Source: CAZXEU01 sp965207385 (GTDB lineage Bacteria; Bacteroidota; Rhodothermia; Rhodothermales; Bin80). Taken from it: 64,000 nucleotides of DNA. Positions 7,968-17,008 of this stretch are shown in pieces. The translations under genes and the position numbers were made by a program. Under the pieces are notes generated by a model, which was not told where the DNA came from, searched no databases, and saw only the letters and a program-made list of their open reading frames with translations. Every line of letters starts with the position of its first letter. Position 1 is the first letter of the stretch. The DNA lies in contig CBDBLZ010000014.1 of NCBI GenBank assembly GCA_965207385.1, forward strand, positions 1-64,000, given 5' to 3'.

Positions 7968-9434
7968 ATGTCTTTACCCATTCTTGGCCCGCACATTCAC
8001 GCACCGGCCGCTGCGCTGCCGGAGCGGATCGTTCAATTCGGCACCGGACGGTTCCTGAGAGCATTTGCGGACAGCTTCGTTCACGAGGCCAACCAGGACA
8101 GGCGCTATGATGGCCGCATTGTCGCCGTTCAGTCGACCGGACGTGCCCGCGCAAGACTCCTCCAGAGGCAGGCCGGTCTCTATACGCTCTGGGTTCGCGG
8201 GGGTGCGCCATCAAAGCCGCGTGAATCGCACCGCGTGGTATCCTCGGTAAGCCGGGGCCTGTCGGCCGCCGAAGAGTGGTCGGAAGTAATTGAACTTGCC
8301 CGAAGCCCGGACCTCCAGGCCGTTCTTTCAAATACGACCGAAGTGGGTCTTTCTCTGACCGCCCATGACAGCGCGGATGGACGGCCTCCGCAGTCATTCC
8401 CGGCAAAGCTGGCGGCATTCCTGCTTGCCCGCGCCAGGCACTTCGACTGCGACCCGGATCGCGGACTCGTGATCCTGCCATGCGAACTCATAGAGGACAA
8501 CGGAAACCTGCTACGCCAGCTGGTTCTCGAGACAGCCAGGAAATGGCACGTGGAGCGCCCTCTCAAAGAGTGGCTGGACTCGGCCAACGTCTTCTGCAAC
8601 ACGCTGGTGGACCGCATCGTGCCTGGTCTGCCCACGGCGGCCGAATTAGCGGCATTCGAAGACCGCGTCGGTTACCGGGATGAGCTGCTGACCGTGGCGG
8701 AAGAGTATCGACTGTGGGCCATTGAAGCCGAAAATGCGCCCGGGTTTACAACCGGAGAATCGTCCATTGTCGTTTGTCCGGACGTCACACCCTACAGGCT
8801 TCGCAAGGTACGCCTGCTAAACGGCGGCCATACGCTCAGCGTCCCCCTCGGCTTTTTGGCCGGAAATCGCACGGTCCTGGAAAACATGCAGCATCCGCTC
8901 ACCAGGCCGTATATCGAAGCCCTGCTGAGGCAAGAAATCGGTCCTGTCCTCGCCGTGGATCCCGGCAGTGTTTCCCCCTACGTGGATGAGGTTCTGGACC
9001 GCTGGCGGAATCCGTTCCTGCGCCATGCACTGATTGATATCACGCTGCAGGGGACCACCAAGATGCGGCATCGCGTAGTCCCTTCGCTAAGGGAGTTCTA
9101 CACCACGCATCGCCGCGTGCCCCACCTGATGGCGACAGGCTTTGCCTCCTACCTGCTGTTCAGCCGGGGCGAGGGCAGCGGCATGGCCTATTCGGGCTCC
9201 TGGCAGGGCGTGTCCTATCCCATTAACGACGACCATGCCGGTGTCCTGGCAGCGTACTGGCAGCATGGAGATGCGGAGAGCGTCGCCCGCGCCGTCTGCT
9301 CGGACACCGACTTGTGGGGGCCGGACCTTGCCGGCTTGCCAGGCTTCGCCGAAGCCGTAGCGAACTATCTGGCTCTGATGCTCGACCGGGGAATGGAAGC
9401 TGCCATGGAAAAGGCCCTCGGCGAATCGCTCTAG
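7968..9434 (+). CDS. uxaB: Tagaturonate reductase / altronate oxidoreductase UxaB
   Basis: A 488-residue NAD-dependent long-chain mannitol dehydrogenase-family enzyme. It matches UxaB along its length: 'ERIVQFGTGRFLRAF' at the nucleotide-binding N-terminus, 'SNTTEVGLSL', 'ILPCELIEDNGNLLRQLVL', 'NVFCNTLVDRIVPG', 'VRLLNGGHTLSVPLGFLAG' and 'WRNPFLRHALIDI'. UxaB reduces D-tagaturonate to D-altronate; the sister enzyme UxuB reduces fructuronate to mannonate. UxaB fits better because of the 'ELIDYNG'-type motif, but activity on fructuronate is not excluded. It closes the kduI-dctPQM-uxaB operon, 19 bp after dctM. The dehydratase needed next is not present in the window. Confidence 0.9.
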   Translation: MSLPILGPHIHAPAAALPERIVQFGTGRFLRAFADSFVHEANQDRRYDGRIVAVQSTGRARARLLQRQAGLYTLWVRGGAPSKPRESHRVVSSVSRGLSAAEEWSEVIELARSPDLQAVLSNTTEVGLSLTAHDSADGRPPQSFPAKLAAFLLARARHFDCDPDRGLVILPCELIEDNGNLLRQLVLETARKWHVERPLKEWLDSANVFCNTLVDRIVPGLPTAAELAAFEDRVGYRDELLTVAEEYRLWAIEAENAPGFTTGESSIVVCPDVTPYRLRKVRLLNGGHTLSVPLGFLAGNRTVLENMQHPLTRPYIEALLRQEIGPVLAVDPGSVSPYVDEVLDRWRNPFLRHALIDITLQGTTKMRHRVVPSLREFYTTHRRVPHLMATGFASYLLFSRGEGSGMAYSGSWQGVSYPINDDHAGVLAAYWQHGDAESVARAVCSDTDLWGPDLAGLPGFAEAVANYLALMLDRGMEAAMEKALGESL

Positions 9435-9506
9435 CTGGACCCGGCTGCCCTGTTGAATCTTGTTGAAGCGGGCACCTCACCCCCGCCCCGTCGTTTGCCG
9501 ACTGCG

Positions 9507-11000
9507 ATGTCCCGGACCTTTACGCTGCACAACACGCTTACCGGCAGGACGGAGCCTCTTGCGCTCCTGGAGGAAGGGCACCTGCGCTTTTACGGATGTG
9601 GGCCGACCGTCTACTCGTACGCGCATATCGGCAACTTTCGCTCGTTTCTGACGGCAGACCTCATCCTGCGCACCGCACAGGCCATAGGATGGAAGACGAC
9701 ATACGTCACCAACATTACGGATGTCGGACACCTGACGGCCGATGACTACACTGACCCTTCCGGCGAGGACCGCATGGCGAGGGCCCTCCGTTCCAAGGAC
9801 GGAGATCGATTTGCCAACGTCTGGGACCTGGCACGCTATTACGCAGAGACTCTCATTCAGGACTGGCGCACGCTCAACCTGCGTGAGCCGGATGTGCGCC
9901 CGCGCGCCACGGAGCATGTTCGGGAACAGATCCGGGCCATTGAGGCGCTCGTGGCAAGTGGAGCTGCCTACGAGACGCGGCAAGGCGTGTACTTTGCCGT
10001 TCCGACCTTCCGGGATTACGGAAAGCTCTCCGGCAATGATGCCGCGGATTCGCTCGAGACTGCCGTCAGGGCCGTCGTGGTGGACCCTGACAAGCGCGAT
10101 GCGCGTGATTTTGCGCTATGGAAGAAAGACCCGGACCATCTTATGCAGTGGCACAGCCCGTGGGGCTGGGGATTTCCGGGCTGGCACATAGAGTGCTCCG
10201 TCATGGCCCAGGCCTACCTGGGAGAAACCATCGACCTGCATTCGGGCGGCGAGGATCTCATCTTTCCGCACCACGAATGCGAGATCGCCCAGGCGGAAAG
10301 CCTGACCGGGCGGCCGTTCGCCACACATTGGGTCCATTCCCGCTTTCTTCAGGTCGAGGGCGAGAAGATGTCCAAGAGACTGGGCAACTTTCACACCGTC
10401 CGCGACCTGGTGTCCCCCACAGCCGGCGGCACGGGCGCGGTGAATCCCCTGGCACTGAGGCTCGCGCTCATCTCGGGGCAATACAGGAAGCCTTTCAACT
10501 TCACGTTTGCCACGCTGCGCGATTGCGCACGCCATGCGCAGCGGTTCTCAGAGGGTTGGGCCCTCGTAAACCAGGCCGCGGCGGAAGGGCCGGATCTCCT
10601 CGGCGAGGTACTGGAGGTGACATACGAGCGGGCACTGGCGGCGATGCTGGATGACCTGAACACCCCGGCTGCGATTGCTGCAGCCCTCGACGGCCTGAAA
10701 CAGATTCTGGGCAGGGGGGCGTCCCTGAGTGCGGCGTCAGCGCGCAGCGGCCGCACTTTTCTGGGTCGCATCAATGGACTTCTGGGCATTGTATGCCACG
10801 AGGAGACGACTCCGACCGAGGAATCGCCTGATCCTCTCGAAGAGCAAATTGAACGCCTTCTGGCAGAGCGCGCTGCTGCGCGCAAGAACAAGGACTTCAG
10901 CCGCGCCGATGCCATTCGGGACCACATCGACGCACTCGGAATCGAAGTAATGGACGCGCCGAGCGGCACGACGTGGCGCCGCAAAGTGCACATGCCCTGA
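9507..11000 (+). CDS. cysS: Cysteinyl-tRNA synthetase
   Basis: A 497-residue class I aminoacyl-tRNA synthetase charging tRNA-Cys. The HIGH motif is 'HIGN' at 40-43 and the KMSKS motif is 'KMSKR' at 287-291. The zinc ligands are visible as C31 ('YGCGPTVY'), C230 ('WHIECS'), H255/H256 and C258 ('FPHHECEIAQ'). 'TNITDVGHLTADDY' and 'DLHSGGEDLIFPHHE' are also diagnostic. The anticodon-binding DALR region follows, ending in an 'AARKNKDFSRADAIRD' helix. I chose the ATG at 9507; the in-frame TTG at 9453 would add 18 proline-rich residues unlike the family. It starts 72 bp after uxaB and overlaps none; the next gene starts 5 bp after its stop. Confidence 0.97.
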   Translation: MSRTFTLHNTLTGRTEPLALLEEGHLRFYGCGPTVYSYAHIGNFRSFLTADLILRTAQAIGWKTTYVTNITDVGHLTADDYTDPSGEDRMARALRSKDGDRFANVWDLARYYAETLIQDWRTLNLREPDVRPRATEHVREQIRAIEALVASGAAYETRQGVYFAVPTFRDYGKLSGNDAADSLETAVRAVVVDPDKRDARDFALWKKDPDHLMQWHSPWGWGFPGWHIECSVMAQAYLGETIDLHSGGEDLIFPHHECEIAQAESLTGRPFATHWVHSRFLQVEGEKMSKRLGNFHTVRDLVSPTAGGTGAVNPLALRLALISGQYRKPFNFTFATLRDCARHAQRFSEGWALVNQAAAEGPDLLGEVLEVTYERALAAMLDDLNTPAAIAAALDGLKQILGRGASLSAASARSGRTFLGRINGLLGIVCHEETTPTEESPDPLEEQIERLLAERAAARKNKDFSRADAIRDHIDALGIEVMDAPSGTTWRRKVHMP

Positions 11001-11005
11001 CGCCC

Positions 11006-11515
11006 ATGAAAATCAAGGCCATGAACACGGACAAGCTTACCGGCGGAATGGCCCGCCTGGTAAATCGCCTTCTGGAGGAAGGCTCCTTCACCGGCAACGA
11101 GGATGTGGATGAGCTGCTGAGAACCAACCCGAATGCCATAATCCTGGGCCTGCTCTACGAACAGCGAGTACGCGCGGAAGTGGCCTTTACAGGCGCATTC
11201 CGGCTCTATGAGCGACTAGGCCATCTCGACATGAGGCAGATCGCCAACATGGATCCAGAAGCGTTCCATTCGGCGTTTGCCCAGTCTCCCGCTGTACACA
11301 GGTTTTCCAACAAGATGGCCGATTTTACGCAACGCGTGGCCAGGGTGGTTGCCGAAGACCTGGACGGCAATGCCGCGAATCTCTGGAATGACGGGGCCGA
11401 CGCCGTAACCGTGCAGAAACGGGTGCAGCAACTTCCTGGCTTCGGTCCCACCAAGTCGGGGAAGCTGAAATACGTGCTTCATTTTATGGGCTACCGGGAT
11501 TACTCAGACCAGTAG
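11006..11515 (+). CDS. HhH-GPD family protein of unknown function
   Basis: About 169 residues, similar in layout to the small uncharacterised HhH-GPD-type family described mainly from actinobacteria (TIGR03252-like). Visible elements: 'NPNAIILGLLYEQRVRAEVAFTGAF' (the helix equivalent to 'QQVPMEWAF'), 'NMDPEAFHSAFAQSPAVHRF', and a C-terminal helix-hairpin-helix-like loop, 'QLPGFGPTKSGKLKYVLHFMG'. The HhH motif suggests DNA binding, but the catalytic Lys/Asp of base-excision glycosylases is not evident, so the activity is unknown. The ATG at 11006 lies 5 bp after the cysS stop; an ATG at 11021 is an alternative. Probably co-transcribed with cysS. Confidence 0.75.
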   Translation: MKIKAMNTDKLTGGMARLVNRLLEEGSFTGNEDVDELLRTNPNAIILGLLYEQRVRAEVAFTGAFRLYERLGHLDMRQIANMDPEAFHSAFAQSPAVHRFSNKMADFTQRVARVVAEDLDGNAANLWNDGADAVTVQKRVQQLPGFGPTKSGKLKYVLHFMGYRDYSDQ

Positions 11516-11520
11516 ATGCA

Positions 11521-11547
11521 AGGGCTGCCCGATGAGCCCTGCAGCCC
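11521..11547. terminator. Possible hairpin between convergent genes
   Basis: Nested inverted repeats lie between the convergent HhH-GPD gene and the histidine kinase gene. AGGGCT at 11521-11526 pairs with AGCCCT at 11535-11540, and alternatively GGGCTG at 11522-11527 pairs with CAGCCC at 11542-11547. No T-tract follows on either strand, so any termination role is tentative. Confidence 0.3.
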
Positions 11548-11604
11548 ATTGGGGCCGGTGCCTCCATGCGGCAACGATCCGAAGGCAGCCAGCATAGAGA
11601 AGCA

Positions 11605-14600
11605 TCAGGCGCCACGAAGCGGCAGGCGCAGCCAAAACTCGGTTCCCGACGCCTCTGAGGTATGGAAGCCGATCTCGCCCCCGAGGTCCTCGACGCTTCG
11701 CCGCGCTATAGCCAGCCCAAGCCCTGTCCCGCTGGTCTTCGTGGAGAAACTGGGTTCAAAAATGTGCTCCCAGAGGTCCTGCGGGATTCCCGGCCCCGTG
11801 TCGACCACCGTGCTGTAGACGACGCCACCGTCACTGGCTTCCGCGGTAATCGTTACGGTGCCGGCCTCCCGGTCCCGCACTGCCTCCAGTGCATTCTTGA
11901 CCAGGTTGATGTAAATGCGGCGTAGCTCCTCCCGATCAGCCTCAATACGGAGCACTTCCTCGGCCAGTTCGGTCCGCAGTTCCACGTGCGGCGGCGCTTC
12001 CTCCTGCATCAGGGATACAGCTTCCCCGATTACTTCTGCGAGGTCGAGCGTCTCGACGGTGCGCGGCGGCATGCGTGCGAAGCTGGCAAATTCGTTGGCA
12101 ATCCGGGCCATCGCATCCATCTGATGCACGAGCGTGACGGTAATGCGATCAAACAATTCACGGAACCTGCCTCCGGACGTCCTGGGGGGATCTTCCTCAA
12201 GCGCCATTCGGAGGTGCTGTACGGACAGCTTCATCGGTGTCAGCGGGTTCTTTATTTCGTGCGCAACCTGGCGCGCCATTTCTCGCCATGCAAGCTGTCG
12301 CTCCTGGTGGGCAAGCCGCGTACGACTTTCTGCCAATTGCGACTGCATCTCATTGAACGTTTCGACCAGTTCACCCACCTCATCCCTCGAAGCTATGGCT
12401 GGCATTCGCTCGAATCGACCCTGTGCTGCCGCAACCAATCCAGCACGGAGCCGGGCTATCGGCCTGGCCAGCGCATTAGCCAGAAGAGAGGCGGTGGCCA
12501 TGACCAGGACCAGGATCACCAGGAGCGCGCCGAAAAGATAGGCCAGCGTACGGGCCCTTTCCTCCTCAATCCGCTCCTGCTCCGGCAATGCTGGTACCGA
12601 CATCACAAACCGGGTCCGGCCGGCGGCATCCAGCAGCGCACTGTACCCGGACGTGAAGGAGAATGCACCCAGACTGTTTTCTACAAAGGCAAGGCTGTAT
12701 CCGTCCAGCTCCAGCGATTCATGCACCTCGATAGGCAACCGCGTATCTACAATCCGCTCCTCTACCAATCGCTCTCGGCTGGCGCCTGCCAAACCTCCGT
12801 CCCGGTAAAGCACCAAGTCCAGTCCGGCACGCGCAGAAAGTGAGTCGAGCGATACGCGTTCGAGCACGCTGTAAACCGGCTCCTCAACTGCCGCCTCCTG
12901 CTCGAGTGCCGCCTCGATGCTCTGCAGATGTTGCCGCAGCCAACTCTGCACGGCACGATCGTTTTCTTCGGTTACGACTTCGACTCCAACGAAACCAACC
13001 GTTATTACGGCGATGATACCGACAACCAGAAACGCGTTCAGCACACGGTCACGGAATTGGACCCGCGGTGCCGGCAGAAGCCCGGCACGTATGCGCCAGT
13101 ACAGTCCTGCAAGAAAGCAAGGCAACCCGACCAGAAGCCCGGCCACCGTCAGCCGCAACAGGTAATAGAGGTGGTCGAATGTGGAATACGCCGACGTCCT
13201 GACAGCCAGGATGCGTGGCGGGAAGCCCCGCGTCTCCAACTGCCGGTAGAACGTCTCGTATCGGCGCCCGCGTATTTCCTCACTCAGCCACAATTCCGGT
13301 GCGCCTTGCAGTGCACGAGCCACCTCGGAGTCCAGTCTGTGCCGCCGGAAGCTTCGCCCGACACTGTGCACCAGATTCCCGCCGTGAAATGCAGCAAACG
13401 ATAGACCCGCGCGCTGATCCCGGACACCGGAAGCAACCAGCGCATGCATGAGCGGAGAATCATCTATGGCCGGATAGTCCACATGCGGTTCTGCCACCGC
13501 CAAGCCCCAATTGATATCATCGCCTTCGAGGGCGACCACGCCTGCAAACCTTACCCTGTTGCCCACGCGGTCCGGCACGACGGCAGGGGCCGTCGCGCCC
13601 ATTTGGTGGAGTTCGTCCGACAGCCGCTCCTGCGACCATTTTCGACCGTCGCCCAGGTAATGTCTCCCACGCAGGTTACCTGATCCGTCCAGAATCAGAA
13701 AAGCTGCATCAACGGGCGTAGTCAGCTGTCCGACATGCTCTTGCAACAGCTCTGCGGCAACCGAGTCCAGAGCTGCTCCGTCCAGGTCGGCCAGGCGCGC
13801 ATCGTCGTGCGCTGCCTGGAGCAAGGCGTTGAGTCCGCCTGACAAACCCGGATCGCGCTCCCGCTCAAATGCACGCGAGGCAGTCTCCATCCGCACCTGG
13901 CGGCGCTCTTCAAGACCCCTGAATGCGAGCGGATAGAGCAGCACCGCCAGCACGAAGGCGGAAGGAAGCACTCTTCGAAGCGTTATCCAACGCAAACCGC
14001 TGCCGCTGCCGCCAAATCCTGCCACCGCCAGCGACAGCGAGACAATCAGAAAAGGGGTTGAGACTGTCCACGAGGCCCATCCCTGGACTTCAAACCAGGC
14101 GGCAATTACGACAACGGGCAATGCAGCAGTCAATGCCGCCGCGAGACCGGACCGGCCTTCGTCGCCGGATCCTTCATCCGACGATCCAAAAACGGCCATG
14201 AACATGCTGGAGACAAGCAGCAAGACCGTCAGTGTCAATAGCAGCAACGAGCAGAACACCACAAGAACCAGTGGAGCCGGCAAGAGTCCGTCGCGGGCAA
14301 ACAATTCCAGGCCGCCGTCCAGCATCACTCTTCTCGCCACGACGGCCAGAACTGCAACAAGGGCTGTGCCGACTGCCGAGCACGCCGAAACCTTGGCGAA
14401 CAGACCAAGAGACGGCCTTATCCGTCGGCACCGCTGCAGGCTGAGGCTTGCGTAGCTGTGCATTGCAGCCCGGTGGACAACCAGAGCGAAGACGACGGCA
14501 AAAACGGCCGTAATCAGCACATCAGCCGAGGTGCGCAGCAGTCCAGCCCCCAGCGTGGAAGAAAGGTGCGCTGGATCGAAAAGAGGATTGAGCGGAGCCT

Positions 14601-15516
14601 TGCCCAGCTGCCATCTGGCAGGTACATCCATGAACAACAAGCCGAACCGCCCGAGCCACCACAGCAACCCAAAGAGCACGAGAAAGCCGAAGCGACCGGG
14701 ATGCCTCTTGACCAGGCCCCATGTGCCAAACAGCAGCCATCCAGCCAGGAGTGTGGCCCAGAACGCCATGACATCGGCATATCTGCGCCTTGATTGTGCA
14801 CGGAGCTCGTCTGCCGTCGGCAGCAGGACCGTCACGTAGCCCAATACTTCGCCATCTACGCCGCGCAAGGGACGCGAACTGGCCACGCCCGGAGAAACCC
14901 TGCCAAAAGTGAATTCGAGTGGCAATCGGACGCGGGACTGCCAGGCTCCCAGCATGTCATAGTCCCGGACGTAGTAGTTCTGCACGGCATGCCTGGCCCC
15001 AATAACCTGGACCACGCGGACCGCGCCCAGCACTCCATCCGCGCCCGCCAATGGAACCCATACCACGATGGCGCGCCTCCATTCGCCGTCCGAGGCGACC
15101 GCCGAGGTGGGCCTTGTCATTCCGCCAGTCATCGCCGTGTCTAGCGGAAAACTTCGGCCCTTCCAGGCCAGGAGATTGCCGGAGGCGTCGTACGCTTCGA
15201 CCGACCACCAATCCGGCAGATCGAGACCGGCAAATTTCCTCAGAAGGATGTCCGGGGCCTCACCCTGTTGCAGGAGCTCCGGGCTCTGGCCGATTTCAAG
15301 CGCAAGATCGCCCGCGTATACCAACAATTCCTGCAAGGCCGTCCCGAACAGCTCCTCCGCCTCACCAAGGGCAGAACTTGCGGCTGCCTCAAGCCGCCGC
15401 TCGTCGGTTTCCTGCATCCTGCCGGCATGCCACAGCCAGGCGCACCAGGTCCCGGCCAACGCCACAGCAAGAATGGAGGCGATGACGAGGAATAGTTTGA
15501 GGCGCACGAATTGCAT
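11605..15516 (-). CDS. Large multi-TM sensor histidine kinase (NtrY-like core)
   Basis: A 1303-residue membrane kinase. Layout: a transmembrane helix at the N-terminus; an extracytoplasmic domain of roughly 200 residues; a run of about 8 hydrophobic helices (roughly 265-545); a second extracytoplasmic domain; two more helices near 800-870; a third extracytoplasmic domain; a last helix leading into a HAMP domain ('LARPIARLRAG'); then HisKA and HATPase. The H-box is 'AHEIKNPLTPMKLS' with the phospho-accepting His near residue 1086, NtrY-like. The N-box 'NLVKNALEAV', G1 'DTGPGIP' and G2 'TSGTGLGLAI' are intact, so the kinase should be active. No response regulator is adjacent: it is an orphan. 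The ATG at 15516 follows a 'GGAG'; upstream ATG 15537 and GTG 15627 are alternatives. The signal is unknown, plausibly envelope stress. Confidence 0.9.
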   Translation of the reverse strand: MQFVRLKLFLVIASILAVALAGTWCAWLWHAGRMQETDERRLEAAASSALGEAEELFGTALQELLVYAGDLALEIGQSPELLQQGEAPDILLRKFAGLDLPDWWSVEAYDASGNLLAWKGRSFPLDTAMTGGMTRPTSAVASDGEWRRAIVVWVPLAGADGVLGAVRVVQVIGARHAVQNYYVRDYDMLGAWQSRVRLPLEFTFGRVSPGVASSRPLRGVDGEVLGYVTVLLPTADELRAQSRRRYADVMAFWATLLAGWLLFGTWGLVKRHPGRFGFLVLFGLLWWLGRFGLLFMDVPARWQLGKAPLNPLFDPAHLSSTLGAGLLRTSADVLITAVFAVVFALVVHRAAMHSYASLSLQRCRRIRPSLGLFAKVSACSAVGTALVAVLAVVARRVMLDGGLELFARDGLLPAPLVLVVFCSLLLLTLTVLLLVSSMFMAVFGSSDEGSGDEGRSGLAAALTAALPVVVIAAWFEVQGWASWTVSTPFLIVSLSLAVAGFGGSGSGLRWITLRRVLPSAFVLAVLLYPLAFRGLEERRQVRMETASRAFERERDPGLSGGLNALLQAAHDDARLADLDGAALDSVAAELLQEHVGQLTTPVDAAFLILDGSGNLRGRHYLGDGRKWSQERLSDELHQMGATAPAVVPDRVGNRVRFAGVVALEGDDINWGLAVAEPHVDYPAIDDSPLMHALVASGVRDQRAGLSFAAFHGGNLVHSVGRSFRRHRLDSEVARALQGAPELWLSEEIRGRRYETFYRQLETRGFPPRILAVRTSAYSTFDHLYYLLRLTVAGLLVGLPCFLAGLYWRIRAGLLPAPRVQFRDRVLNAFLVVGIIAVITVGFVGVEVVTEENDRAVQSWLRQHLQSIEAALEQEAAVEEPVYSVLERVSLDSLSARAGLDLVLYRDGGLAGASRERLVEERIVDTRLPIEVHESLELDGYSLAFVENSLGAFSFTSGYSALLDAAGRTRFVMSVPALPEQERIEEERARTLAYLFGALLVILVLVMATASLLANALARPIARLRAGLVAAAQGRFERMPAIASRDEVGELVETFNEMQSQLAESRTRLAHQERQLAWREMARQVAHEIKNPLTPMKLSVQHLRMALEEDPPRTSGGRFRELFDRITVTLVHQMDAMARIANEFASFARMPPRTVETLDLAEVIGEAVSLMQEEAPPHVELRTELAEEVLRIEADREELRRIYINLVKNALEAVRDREAGTVTITAEASDGGVVYSTVVDTGPGIPQDLWEHIFEPSFSTKTSGTGLGLAIARRSVEDLGGEIGFHTSEASGTEFWLRLPLRGA

Positions 15517-15923
15517 TTCGCTCCAGTTCAGCGGCATCTGGTCCCGGAAGCGGGCATCATCTCCTACTTGCCTGCGCGTCTGGACGCAGTACGGCGCGGG
15601 CACGTACCTGCAGAAGGTATCCAGCACGCGCCAGGGAAAGGCCCAATCCCCGTCAAAGAGTGTTGCCCGTACATGCCGATTCCACGAGAATCAACGTCTG
15701 CGGTTCTGTCGGGATCTTCCGTCGAGGCAGGCGAGAGCAGTGCGCCTAAAGCAGCGCCGGCTCAGCGAACCACGTCGATGCATGAAGTCCTCGCGATCCG
15801 ATGGCCATTGCCTGCATCTACCGGTGGCACGTCAACCATCCAGTGGACATCTTGCAATTTCCAGGACTCTGTCACGAAGTCGAGACGCCATCAGTCCGGC
15901 CAATGCAGCATCCGCGCCCGGCA
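15517..15923. other. Intergenic region upstream of the kinase
   Basis: 407 bases between the kinase start and the end of the DUF6503-like gene, both on the minus strand. It should hold the kinase promoter. The plus strand stays open here as part of a long antisense frame whose translation is Arg/Pro/Ser-rich and resembles no family. No RNA gene or repeat seen. Confidence 0.35.
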
Positions 15924-16748
15924 TCAGATGGACTCTGTCTGCGGCGACTCATCCACTTCGGCTCCGTCAGGTCGCGCAAAAGTGGCGGCATCCGGCTGCT
16001 CCGGCACCAGGCTCACGTTGGCATAGGACGCCTCCCCTCTTTTTTCACCAAGACTACCCGCCTCGCTATCCCACGCGTAGGAGCTCGCTGTCAGCGGAAC
16101 CAGGAGCCCACCTACCTCCTGCCATTCGTCGTACGTGCGGACATTGTAGTTCTCGTTTGGCTCCCCGCTGAAAAACGTCACCGTGTAAAGCAGCAGTCTA
16201 AGCAGATGCGTTTCGGGATCGAAGTGGGCCACATAGTAGTCACCCGGCGATGCACCAACCCCTTCATCAAACGAGATGCGGACGGCATCAAACTCTTCGT
16301 TTCCGATTGAAACTCGTCCGAGATTCTCCCTCCTGGTGCCCGGATCTGCCAGGACAAAGGGTATGGCGAAGAAGTAGAAATCCAGACCGTTGTAAAACCG
16401 GGGGCTGCTTGCGAACGAGTCGAGGTCCGGCGTAATCCATACTTGCTCGCCATCGTAGCCGATCGTGTAGTCGTCGCCGGTCATGAGCGCCTTTCTGGTC
16501 CTCAGATCCACCAGGTTGGCCACGGAGGTGGCGCCCCTCTGAATGTCAAATGACAGGCCGCCATACGACTGCCAGACCTCCATCCCGCCGTGTGCCGCTA
16601 TGGCGAGGTCCAGGGCATCCTCGCTGAATGGCTCTTGAGTGGATTCAGTTGTGTCAGCCGGCTTGCATGATGCAAGCGCGAAGCAAAGCACAGGAAGCAG
16701 GAAAGCGGCCCCAAATAGGTTCCTGTAGAGTATCGGGCCAGTGCGCAT
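15924..16748 (-). CDS. DUF6503-like lipoprotein
   Basis: A 274-residue protein with a lipoprotein signal ending in 'LCFALASC' (cysteine near residue 28). The mature part begins with an acidic linker, then 'DLAIAAHGGMEVWQSYGGLSFDIQRG', a pattern seen in DUF6503-type and related LolA-like 'outer membrane lipoprotein-sorting' proteins of Bacteroidota. Further strands ('YTIGYDGEQVWITPD', 'EFDAVRISFDEGVG', 'YVAHFDPETHLLRLLLYT') suggest an antiparallel half-barrel that could hold a lipid or acyl chain. The start at 16748 gives a normal signal peptide; ATGs at 16757 and 16787 are in frame. It is divergent from the LolA-like/ABC cassette at 17009. Family resemblance is moderate; function unproven. 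Confidence 0.65.
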   Translation of the reverse strand: MRTGPILYRNLFGAAFLLPVLCFALASCKPADTTESTQEPFSEDALDLAIAAHGGMEVWQSYGGLSFDIQRGATSVANLVDLRTRKALMTGDDYTIGYDGEQVWITPDLDSFASSPRFYNGLDFYFFAIPFVLADPGTRRENLGRVSIGNEEFDAVRISFDEGVGASPGDYYVAHFDPETHLLRLLLYTVTFFSGEPNENYNVRTYDEWQEVGGLLVPLTASSYAWDSEAGSLGEKRGEASYANVSLVPEQPDAATFARPDGAEVDESPQTESI

Positions 16749-17008
16749 AAGGAGCATGGTGCAATTGGTGTCAGGAGAACTGGTCATCCGTCGTCGCCCT
16801 GCGACCGACGGTCGCAGGTGAAGCCGAAACGCTGCCTGCACCAATAGTTCCTGGCTCCGCCCACCGTCCAGGCCGCGCAGATCCGGGAAGGATCCCTTCT
16901 GCCGCGTGCACCCTGTGACTCGGGGAGCACTTGCTTATCTTGGGGCTGATTGCCCGTACTCGTCAGGCCGGCAATTTCATTGTGTCCTCAAGTTGGCCTC
17001 CTTTGATC

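Noticed and set aside
11986..12843. 285-residue plus-strand frame inside the kinase gene
   Set aside because: It lies opposite the conserved HAMP/HisKA region and has no recognisable domain.
15068..16171. 367-residue plus-strand open frame
   Set aside because: It is antisense to the 5' end of the histidine kinase and to the DUF6503-like gene; composition is Ser/Arg/Pro-rich and without motifs.
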